A DNA stretch of 29,254 bases, from the NCBI GenBank assembly GCA_000708835.1, contig DF237786.1, positions 1 through 29,254 of the forward strand, written 5' to 3'. Source of the DNA: Klebsormidium nitens (lineage: Eukaryota > Streptophyta > Klebsormidiophyceae > Klebsormidiales > Klebsormidiaceae). Positions within the stretch are counted from its first letter, which is position 1. Each line of letters starts with the position of its first letter. Below, piece by piece: positions 10,451 through 23,346 of this stretch. The notes under the pieces were generated by a model. The model was not told where the DNA came from and ran no database searches. It saw only the letters and a program-made list of their open reading frames with translations. The translations under genes and the position numbers were made by a program.

Positions 10451-13400
10451 CTATCGGGGCTTGCGCTTGAACGGAAAAGTCCAGCAGCCGCAAGCCTTAC
10501 TGCTGTCTGGACAACCTCTGGATCCCGGCGTTTCGAGCTCCTCAATTGCACTGTTCAAAGTCGCCAAAATGGAGGCGAAGTCCGGCCGTTTGCTCGGGTT
10601 TGCGTGCCAGCATGCCTGAATCAGGCTCTTGACGGGTGCCGGGCAATCTGGTGGGATCATTGGCCGTCGATGCTGCGAAAGGAAGGGAGGTGGTGAGTAT
10701 CTGTCAACTTTCTTCGTTCTGTGCTTCTTGAAACATGCAAGTGACATCGTGTGCTCCGTCAACATCTGACCACGGGTACTGAGAAAGACCCTTGCTTATG
10801 ATCAGGTTCGAGGGCCTCAGACTTGCTGAAAGGAAGGACCCACGAACACATCTGGATGTACATCTAGACGTGCACATGTTGGTTGAGGGGCGGTGTGTAC
10901 TATTTTCTTCATGCAAGAAAAGCTTTAGGCTGACCTTGTTCACAACTGCAAACGCTGCTTGGACAGCGTTGAGCCCCGCAAACGGGAGCTCCCCCGTCAG
11001 CGTCTCCCAGAGGACCAGGCCGAAGCTGTACACGTCAGCTGACCGGTCGTAGGGCCGGTGTCCAATCACCTGCCAGATGTGAAAGCAAGATCTTCAAGGA
11101 TGAACGAATAGAATTCTAGAACCAACTTGCTAATTTTTTCTATGACACACTATGTGCCAAACGTTGCCAAAGGTTGGGAGTGTAAGCCATCAGTTTCCCC
11201 GGTTCGGCTTTTTAGTGATTTCTGAGACGTAGCTGCACTCCTGAACCAGCCATGTGTTTAATATCAGTTGAAACCAAACCCAACAGCTTTCCACCATAAC
11301 AGCAGAGATCGCAAAACCTTGAAGGTCCTTGAAAGAGACGTTTCGCCACTGAAGATCGTTGTAGCCCAGCTACTGATAGAAACCCACCTCTGGCGCCATG
11401 TATCTGTAGGTGCCCGTCTCCGAGGTCATGTCCGAGGGCTCCCCCTCCATGCGCGCAATCCCAAAGTCGGTCAGCTTCACTGTCCCGTCCTCTCCAATAA
11501 CCATATTCTCCGACTTGCAGTCCCGGTGCAAGATCCCTAAAGAATGCAGGTACCCCAGCCCGCAGGCAATGTCTCGCGCCATCCGAAGCCTCTCTAGATA
11601 AGGCGGAGGCTCGAAGGCCTTTTGACGCTCTAAGTAGTTCCTAAGCGATCCTTCCGGGAGGTACTCTGTGACGTGCAGTTGGAGGGGAGGCTGGTCGTAG
11701 GCTCCTAGAAACTGCATGCAAGCAAGAGCTGTTTGCAAGGGAGGCTGTGTCCACAATCTGCACTGTTGACCTTCGAATGTACGTGCTAGTTTCCTGGATT
11801 ATGGAAGGGGCAATCAGAAGAAACTACAGAGTATCCAGACTTGGAATTTGTACAATTTAATACCGTTGACAGCTGTATACAGATTTCTTTATGGATAGAA
11901 AAAACTGATTTTTTAGTTATGCGCAGAAGCAGACGCAGGGGGGCGTAAAGCGAACAACTGCATCCAAATGGAATGGCTTTGCTCCTTCATTGACTGTCCG
12001 TCTTTTCATTGACTGTCCGCTCTTACTAAACCGCAATCCCAAAGGCGCCGTAGACTTCTGATCTCTTCTTTAATGCCGCTAGCATCAAGACAGAGCACTA
12101 CAGTTGCCTTGGGGGAGCGAAGAGCCACGTTTTCAACAAGTGTGGAGCAAAGAGCCACTAACAGAGCTGTTGCCCCCTGCTTCGCTCCAATCTCCTTCGG
12201 GCAGTGGCTCTTTGCTCCCCGCAGCAAAGAGCAGCGGTGGCGCAGGCGCTAGTCGGTGCATCCGAAAAGGGATAGAAATCATCTAGCCCCAACAGTTCAA
12301 GAGCTAAGAGAAGCAGAGTAAGGGTTCAAGGTCTTCAAGCAGGGGCGCTCACCTTGACAATGTTTGGGTGTTGCAACCGAGAAAGAAACCCAACTTCCTG
12401 CTGAAAGGTGGGATGGCCGATGCAAGCCGCTGTTTGCTTGAAAACCTTGACAGCCACCTCCTGTAGTATCACATATGCAGCCAGGTGAGTACAGTCACCA
12501 CAGAAGAAAGAAAAGGCGTCTTTGCTGGCAGAGGTGGATGGGGCAGAAAGAGTTTCCACAATGTGATTAGCGGATGGTTGCCCTAACCTAGCGGTCATAA
12601 GCATGTTGACATACAGCATGAGGCTGGTGGTTGTTGGTATGGGCAAGTGGCACAAGACTTGATGATCGTACTTGAACTGTTGTGAACCCATGCCAGGGTT
12701 TTAGAAATGCATGGGCCAGCAAAAACCCATGACCACATGCCTGCCACTGTTGAAAGCCTCTTATCTAGGAAGCAAGAATACAGCACCAAACCCTGTAGCC
12801 CACCTGCATTTTCGAAAGGAGAGCACAAGGCCCTCGAGGAAGTGCTCAACTCTCAAGCAACACCGAAAAGTGGCCACTTCCTACCTGACCACAATAAGTT
12901 CCATAGTATATCCTTCCCGCCGACCCTACCGCAACCACCGCTCCTAGGATAAGGTCCGGTATGCTAACGGAATGAGGCTGCACGCTTTGAGCAACCCCAT
13001 CATCTTTTGACTCTCTTTCGCTAATAGGCTCTTGGGAAGAAGGGGACCGTTCCTTGAGGACACTCAGCTCTTCAAGATCAATGTGGCGGAGGTGCTTCCT
13101 GGGCTGCAAAACGTGAAGAGCTGGTAAGAACCTTGGATCTCAATTAAGTTGATTCTAATGGTTGTTGCTTGGTTTGTTGCAGAGTATCAAAGGAGACGCA
13201 GGGTGCCTCTTACATGACTGCCTTTCCTTTGCAACATAATGAGAGGTGTGCAAGGGCATGCGTAAACAGCAGCGACACAACAGCAGACCGCACTTACTTT
13301 AATACTTGAGAACGTAGCCCCCAATTGTGCCAAAAGCTCCTCCAGAAACACCCGCTCTCCAACCTGTTGCATCCTCCTGCTGTGACTGCCAGGATTCGAA

Positions 13401-13642
13401 CTGCATGATTGTAGCTCGCTATCGCCATCTCGTGCAATTGTGCTTCGCTCGCTGCTTCCTGCAACATTCCAATGTGATGCGGACAATATGTTTGAGCTAG
13501 CCAACCCTGTGCAGCCGACGCAGCCGCCGGACCGGCCCGCAGAATTGTCCTCAGAGCTGCCTGCAGAACAGACCACCAAATCGTCCTTGCTGACTCGCCC
13601 TGGATCCCGGTTGTCTCGTGTGCTCGGAAGTCCTGCCGCCAT
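10451..13642 (-). CDS. Raf-like (TKL, MAPKKK-type) protein kinase, 6 exons
   Basis: Exons in transcript order: 13642-13298, 13103-12885, 12460-12353, 11711-11388, 11069-10935, 10672-10451, all phase 0, giving 450 aa. The kinase domain runs from about residue 165 to 426: Gly loop [17 protein letters not shown] lysine ~193, [19 protein letters not shown], catalytic HRDCKSEN (Asp ~288), DFG ~306-308, activation segment [24 protein letters not shown] and the CW..(N)PSKRPDF end. All catalytic residues are present, so it is probably active and predicted Ser/Thr- or dual-specific. GTYC-QEVAVKV and ETGTYR-MAPEV point to the plant Raf-like C groups (STY8/17/46 or HT1-like); I cannot fix the subgroup. 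The first ~165 residues match nothing I recognise, and no ACT domain is visible. The tail ends in [13 protein letters not shown], a possible membrane-attachment signal. The ATG at 13642 follows an in-frame TAG. Donor GTCAGC after exon 5 is weak. Confidence 0.9.
11986..12019. repeat. 15-bp direct repeat in kinase intron 3
   Basis: TTCATTGACTGTCCG occurs at 11986-12000 and 12005-12019, a 19-bp period, inside the intron 11712-12352 of the kinase gene. It is a simple local duplication. Confidence 0.85.
12114..12218. repeat. Direct plus inverted copies of a 16-bp motif in kinase intron 3
   Basis: GGAGCAAAGAGCCACT at 12144-12159 is repeated exactly in inverted orientation at 12203-12218. A one-mismatch direct copy of its first 15 bases lies at 12114-12128. 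The inverted pair encloses 43 nt and could form a hairpin in DNA or pre-mRNA. With the neighbouring 15-bp duplication, it marks this 641-bp intron as a repeat-rich insertion or MITE-like remnant. Confidence 0.75.
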
Positions 13643-13912
13643 AACTTTCCGCGGCTACATCCAGCTGCTCTCCAGCAATTGCTGCAGCGCTGCCAGCCTG
13701 GGTTGAACACGGATCATCCAGCGAAAGGCCATTGGCCAAAGCGTCTGTACTCTATGCGCGCTTCAAAGATTCAAAGGTGGCGAATCCCAGGCCATCATTG
13801 ACACTGACAGTGAGTTTCCGACATGGTGATCTCAAGCTGGGCGCCCGGCGCTCGTCGCTTACAAGTTACAAAGGGCACATGACGGCATCAAACCGAAAAG
13901 TGTGGATCCATC

Positions 13913-13939
13913 ATCCGACACAAACGATTTGTGTCGGAT
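13913..13939. repeat. Perfect 12-bp-stem, 3-nt-loop hairpin
   Basis: ATCCGACACAAA (13913-13924) and TTTGTGTCGGAT (13928-13939) are exact inverted repeats around CGA. A dyad this long in a divergent promoter could be a protein-binding site or a small transposon footprint; the sequence does not decide. Confidence 0.8.
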
Positions 13940-14437
13940 TCAAAGTAACACCACCAAAAGTCAACCCCTGTATTGTGCCCGGTGCCCACCAGTTCCAGGG
14001 CGCAGTCGACACTGACCAGATTGTCTTCCTAATTTTGAATTTTACGACTTTTGGTGCGTCGTTGCAGGTCTCGATCCGACTCTCGATACCTAGGTAGGTA
14101 TGTTACAGGCAATGCCCCGGCAGCGCACCTCCATATTTATGTCTGGCTAACTAATACTTCTGATATCGAGCCCGGGACACCAGCTCTAGCACCCGACCCC
14201 GAGGCTCTGTTCGTAAGACCGTACAGCGAGTCAACGCGTGAGGGCATGCTTTGCGGGACGTCATCCTGGATTATTCACAGAGCTCCACGTGACGACTGCT
14301 TGACGGCATCGATGAAACCCAGTGTCAACGATCGACGGTCAATGTCATGATCAACTCGTCAAAGCCATATCAAAGCAGAACGCCTTACAACCGTCGGTTG
14401 GTTGCGACTGGATCCACGGTTCACTTTCATTTAATTT

Positions 14438-14446
14438 TTAGGGTTT
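14438..14446 (+). promoter_or_regulatory. Telo-box (TTAGGGTTT)
   Basis: This is an exact plant telo-box (reverse complement AAACCCTAA), 136 bp upstream of the glucuronokinase ATG. In land plants the motif is common in promoters and 5' UTRs of highly expressed genes and is bound by TRB-type factors. A role here is inferred from position only; a 9-bp match can occur by chance. Confidence 0.4.
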
Positions 14447-14581
14447 CAGCTTTGGTGGCATGCGCTCCTTCGGAGTCCTCATGCAGTACGCAATACTTTC
14501 GAGCGAGCAGGGGACAACGAGCCCGTTCAGTCTTTTGCCCTGCAACTTGCAAGAAGCTTTGCTGAGCCGCTAAGGAAGGAT

Positions 14582-17500
14582 ATGGCTGCCCACATTGTTG
14601 AGAAGGCACACGCCCGGGTGGGGTTTCTTGGAAATCCAAGTGACGGATATTTCGGCAAGACAATCTCTTTTCTTCTGCAGAATTTCAGTGCGACCGTGAG
14701 ATTGGAACCCTCAGACACCTTGAGATTTGTTCCTTCGCTGGAGCACGATCCACAAGAGTTTCTTTCGCTTGAAGCGTTGGTGAGCTTTCCTTTACACCAC
14801 TACTTTCCCTCCTTGCTTCTAAAGAGTTTTGCCGACGGTCAAGTGATCTATGAAAGGGACCCTCTTCCAAACTCCTTATACAAACAAAGCAAAATTTCAA
14901 TGTAGCTCTGCTAGTACATTTCGACGCCTGTAGGCCTGAAGATAAGACATCGTGGCACAAGTTGTGTAGGCAGCTCAGTGTGTTTGCAGTTACAGTGTAC
15001 AGAGCTTAGCTGCAATTGGTGCAGCTTGATCAAGATTGGCTTTTATCGACTGACTTTGAGGAATGCAAAGAACCCCATGGCAGCTGGTGGTGTGATCCAA
15101 TCGTTGCAGCCATTTTTTTTTACAAGAACAGTTGAAAGTAGGACGTAACTTGGTGGTGAGCTTGACCTCCATGTAACCACTTTCGAGCGTTGCGTGTTGA
15201 CCATGGCACCATCTACTGTTGCCTGATGCCAATTCTCTCTGGTGCTTGTCGCGAGGACAGGCTGTCCGAGCTCGAACAGAAGGATACTATGGTGGTATAC
15301 GCCTGCTGATGGCCATATGTGCCAGGTTCCATCAGTACTGCAGCGAGAAGCATATCAACCTGCCTCCTAAGGGCAACTTCACTCTTGCTTATGATACAAA
15401 CATCCCCAGGCAGGTAAGCAAGCACCAGCATTACGTTATTGAGATCTGTCCTTGGCAATTGACCACACATCTGCACCTCCCAGTTGCGCAGACCAATAGC
15501 AGATGACATGCACTTTGGCGGACTGTTAAATACTCGGCAATTACTTTGCAGTATGAGTAAGATGACTCCTGAAGGAACAGATTGTCTGGAAAGAGATAAG
15601 CATAACTTCCGTCAGATATCTGTACTTGGCAGCTGCACCTTCCAGTTGCAGTCCAATGGCTATTGACATGCTTTGAGCAAGCGCCTCGTTTTCGAGGACC
15701 GTTTGCAAAGTCGGTTCCAGCCAATCTAAGTTGCACTATGGGTAGTTGACTAATAGATGGACCTATGGTCTGTAAGGCACCTATAGCGGAGATGAATGAT
15801 TGCGAGGTAGATGCTGCTTTCTTTGCAGGCGGGTCTATCAGGTTCAAGTGCGATCATCTGTGCCACCCTGAGCTGCTTGATGAGATTCTACGAAGTAGAG
15901 GACCGCATCCCATGGGATGATCGCCCCAGTCTCATCCTGAGCGCCGAGGCGGACCTTGGCATCACCGCTGGGCTGCAGGACAGGGTCATCCAGGTAAAGT
16001 TGCTGTCAAGATTCTGGAAAGCTGCCTGATGCCTCTATGCAATGTGTTATTGCCTCGCGTCATTCAGCTGTAATACCTAGTTTGCACCAATCTGGATGGT
16101 CCGTGGGAACGTCCATCCGATATGTGACTTCCAAGCTGCTTTACTTACTGCACAGTATTGGGGTCTGATCCATCATTCCCATGATACTCATTCTTTGTGC
16201 TCGAGTCTCCCAACCCAAGCTCGTCTCACGCTGTTTCCTCTTGCCTTTCCTGCAGGTTTATGGCGGCCTGGTATACATGGTAAATCCCAATTCTAAAGTG
16301 ACTTGACTATTGCAGGGGTGTCGAAGGAACTTCCTGGGTCTGTGCATCAAGACTTAGCGTGATCGCAGCTTCCCTGTTCATGATGGGCTCTTACATCTTG
16401 TGCTTTTCGAGTTCCCAGCTGGCCAGAAATGCGAGATTCTAAAGATTCCATCCAATTGGTAACAAACCGTTATACATCCCCGCTGCTTGAGGGCACGTGC
16501 TTTGGAAAAATGTTCAATGTGGTCCTGAGAACCAAACTTCCCTCCATAGGCCACGTGCTCTACCATTTCAGGACTTTGAGCGAGAGCATCTTGCGAAGAC
16601 TGGGAATGGAATCTACACGCCTTTAGACCCGGCTCTTTTACCAGCGCTTCAACTCATCTACGCTCGTAACCCCAGCGACTCTGGTAAGGTGAGGCTCCAA
16701 CGATGGCTGTTGCTCACAGATCTTGAAATCCACGAATCGAATATACTTTGCTTGGACGAAGACCTCTGCACATGTACCGGTGGGAAGCTTCCTCAGAGAG
16801 AGACAGAGCTGATTTGAACACGTTTGAATGACGCTTAGGGCAGTGACAAATTCTGAATCAATCGCCTGATGTAGCTTAGGGCGCTGACCTTCTGCAGATA
16901 AGCGGCAGCAAGGATGGCACGAGGCAGAAGACCTGCACACGGGGCGTATTGATTCCGTTACCCGATGAGGGCTGACGGGAACTGTATTGCAAGAGCAGGA
17001 GTTCGATCTTTGTGCACTCGAATCTCTGAATTCCAATACGGGATTTTAGCTCGTGCGACACCATTGCCCCTGAGCAGGTGTCGCACAGGTGGCAGGATTT
17101 GCCCGATGCTCCATCGAGCAGCATACTGCGTCCCTTAATGGTCAAATTCCCCTTCCAGGGCATTCCCAAGGCCACCCTACTCTCACAAATTCGGTGTTTC
17201 CGGACATGGATCGCACCCATCGCAGAACAAGTTTGGGCCCGCAACTAACTTTGGAAGAGATGAGCGTGCTTTAAGGATTCGCAACACAACGCTTGTTTCT
17301 GACAGGTGCACAGTACGGTCAAGAAAAGGTGGCTGGAAGGTGACCTTGGGATCCGGACCGCAATGGAAGAAGTCGCATCGATTGCGGAGGAAGGAAGAGA
17401 AGCATTGGAGAAGGGCGACCATAAGGCGATTGCTGAGCTTATGAATCGAAACTTCGATCTACGGAGGTGAATTCATAGAACCCGTGCTTGCCAGACGCAT

Positions 17501-18200
17501 GATGAACAAAACTCTCGGCTCTCACGCTTCGAACTCTCGACGCGCAAAAAGCTCAGCCTTTTCCTTCGACTACAACCCCGCCACTTGTGAGCATGATGAC
17601 CGATTCTTTCTCTGGATTGACTACAGCTAAGGTGTCTTACTTTTATGAACCACAAAGAACAGATATTCGCTGTCGAGTGTGATATTTCGTGTTGCTTGTC
17701 TCCAATGACACCTTTCCGAAAAGACAAGTTGTATGCGCTGCCTGGTACTCAAAGCTTTTCTCTCCGCCTGACGCTTCAGCTCGCTGTCAGGAGGAAAGAA
17801 GCACGAAACTGGTCATTCCTCACAGGCGGTAGATCGGTCCGCATCTTGATCGTCGCGGGGTCAAAATGCCCAGTGGACGAGTGGATAGCATTTTGAAACG
17901 TCCTGCGCTTTTCCTTTCAGGCAAATGTTTGGAGATGAGGCTTTAGGCGCGATGAACATCGACATGGTGATGACAGCCCGGTCGGTTGGAGCAGCAGCCA
18001 AGTTCACGGGCAGCGGAGGGGCGGTCGTGGCGTTTTGCCCGCAAGGTTCGGATCAAGTGAAAAGGCTGTCAGAAGCATGTGACAAGAAGGGCTTTACTAT
18101 GGCACCAATCCAGGTGGCCCCTTCGAACGTCCAGGGCGATAACGTCGTTGCAATGGGGGAAGTTTGCAAGAGCTTCGTGGATCGAGACACTGGTGCTTGA
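14582..18200 (+). CDS. GLCAK: Glucuronokinase (GHMP kinase family), 7 exons
   Basis: Predicted exons: 14582-14779, 15261-15413, 15829-15993, 16256-16279, 16572-16688, 17306-17466, 17921-18200, giving 365 aa, close to the ~360 aa of the Arabidopsis enzymes. It phosphorylates D-glucuronate with ATP to glucuronate 1-phosphate. This is the salvage (myo-inositol oxygenation) route to UDP-glucuronate for cell-wall and glycan synthesis, presumably in the cytosol. Evidence: N-terminal [32 protein letters not shown], the ATP-binding GHMP motif GLSGSSAI (119-126), [52 protein letters not shown] and GHMP motif 3 [12 protein letters not shown] (300-311). All are in order and every splice phase closes. 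Intron 2 falls just before the ATP loop. Exon 4 is only 24 nt but encodes the expected VYGGLVYM. The C-terminus has a short unmatched tail. Confidence 0.95.
15429..15678. repeat. Diverged direct duplication inside glucuronokinase intron 2
   Basis: Two diverged copies lie at about 15429-15519 and 15601-15678, ~172 bp apart. They share in order ATCTGT-CTTGGC, CTGCACCT-CCAGTTGC, CCAAT-GC and TGACATGC, with small indels between. It looks like an old tandem duplication within the intron. Confidence 0.55.
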
Positions 18201-19003
18201 GAAGAACTCTGATGGCTGACATCCTTCTTCAGAACCATTCTATCTTGGATCGAGGGAAAGCGGACACCGTGTCGCAAATCATGTACCTTTCGTGACCAGA
18301 GAGGTCCGATCACAATCCACTGACGCAGATGCACTGCTATCGTCACGCGCGCGTCAGCTAAGCTCAGCTATTCATACCGGAACCAAGTGTCGGGCAAGTT
18401 ACATAACAGATTTTGGATCGATCGCGCCCGATCCAGGTACGTATTGCTGTGATCTATTCAAATGATCATTCGGTACATGCAATAGTATGTGTCATTTGGG
18501 CGCGTCGGGACTTCATAGGAGGTATGAGACTCGAGAGATATAGCCAGTCCGGGTTTTATAGCACACCTTGAATCGTGTGTACGGGCAACCTCATGGTGCA
18601 TTTAATCATGGCATTCGAGGGCAACGGTGCATGATTCGAACATGCATGGGCACTTGATGCAGATCTAATGATCATGCCGGCCACGTTGCATTGAGTGCCA
18701 GGCTGAGCCTGTGATCGACTCACATATGCTTTTAAGTCAAAAAACCATCATGTGATCGCGAATTCAAGTGATTGGCAGCCCAGGCGCATGCGGGGCGGCA
18801 CAATGTTGCCATGCGTGCCTCACTGACTTCAACAAGTCATCATCGAGCGCAAAGTTGTTTTGCAAACACACTGAGGAACACAAAACCGCAGGCTTAACGC
18901 GGCTCCACGTTGAATAGTTGCCACTTTGATTCACCAGCGTCACCTTCGCGGCGTCCATTTGATTGACAAGTATTCTTTGCCATATGTACAATCATGATCG
19001 GGG
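18201..19003. other. Convergent intergenic region (3' flanks of glucuronokinase and PACRG-like genes)
   Basis: No gene supported in 803 bp. It must hold both 3' UTRs. It is rich in short palindromes (GATCGATC, ATGATCAT, TGCATGCA-like). A cruciform at 18621-18689 superficially resembles a tRNA and was rejected. Confidence 0.5.
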
Positions 19004-22651
<3,648 letters not shown>

Positions 22652-23346
22652 GGTCGCGGTTGCTGGAAACGCCTCCAGGTCTACCACAATGATATCTGTT
22701 GGTTCTCCATTGCCTGCCGCCGCCTGATTGGCATGCAAAGGCAAAGCTTTCTGCAAAGGTTTATTCCGCGTTGCAGCAGGCTTTCCTCTTAGCTAGTGAG
22801 AATTAGGGTTCGGCCATTCCGGCGCTGGTGCGGAGCTCCGCTCAGAGTCGTAGGCGCAGCGGCATAAAGAAATTCCGCAAAGAAGGCAAGCTCATCGCAC
22901 CGTCCAAAGTATACCACGTGAAACGATCTACGATGAAGCATTGCCAGAGGCGCTTTTCAAATGTCTCCCGCAGATGCTTGCTGGCGTCGCTCGGGAACTG
23001 CGAATTAGTTGCCAAACTTTGAGGTCGGTGGAGGACGCTCCACAAGTAGCTTCTGAGTGCTTCTCGACGAATCGAACCGTCGATTGCTTGAGGATCCTCA
23101 CATCTACCGCCGATCGATACTATAGTAATAGTAACACCCAACCCTAATCTGGATTCCCCGAGGGAAAGAGGCACGACCTGTCAAGTTCCTTGCGACAACG
23201 GTGCTGAACTGTTACCAAGGCGTGGGAATGGTTCCTTTACGTGCTGGTAATGGCTTCCCCTTCAAATTCTAAAATTCAAAACGGGTTCAAGTTCTCCTGG
23301 ACCTCAGAAGCAGCCGCGCTAGCTACGGTACACGCCCCTGACTGGC
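22652..23346. promoter_or_regulatory. Divergent intergenic region, probable shared promoter of PACRG-like gene and the 3'-most gene
   Basis: The 695 bp lie between two ATGs facing away from each other, so they must carry both promoters and 5' UTRs. Two telo-box-like octamers in opposite orientation lie inside: TTAGGGTT at 22803-22810 and AACCCTAA at 23140-23147. Open frames on both strands here start without ATG or show no family similarity. Confidence 0.6.

Larger units (their letters stand above)
13643..14581. promoter_or_regulatory. Divergent intergenic region, probable shared promoter of kinase and glucuronokinase genes
   Basis: The 939 bp between the kinase ATG (minus) and the glucuronokinase ATG (plus) must contain both promoters and 5' UTRs. 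No gene is supported within it. It contains the hairpin at 13913-13939 and a telo-box at 14438-14446, listed separately. I did not find a convincing TATA box for either gene. Open frames here have no family similarity. Confidence 0.6.

Noticed and set aside
12006-12227. 73-codon minus-strand frame in kinase intron 3
   Set aside because: It has no splice-compatible link and would interrupt the kinase domain between HPNIVK and FLGAY, which join directly in the family.
13380-13400. GGATTCGAAC resembling a tRNA T-loop on the minus strand
   Set aside because: The flanking bases do not form a stem, and it lies inside kinase exon 1.
15431-15847. 138-codon minus-strand frame across glucuronokinase intron 2
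   Set aside because: Its repeated Cys-rich segments are explained by the diverged direct duplication in the intron, and it runs into exon 3 of the sense gene.
18621-18689. tRNA-like cruciform: GCAACG/CGTTGC ends and a GCATG-TTCGAAT-CATGC arm on the minus strand
   Set aside because: The arm resembles a T-arm, but there is no D-arm A-box, no anticodon stem and the acceptor stem is short. I do not call a tRNA.
22842-23174. 110-codon minus-strand frame in the divergent promoter
   Set aside because: It starts with GTG, not ATG, has no family similarity and is not needed to complete the PACRG-like protein, whose N-terminus already matches the family length.
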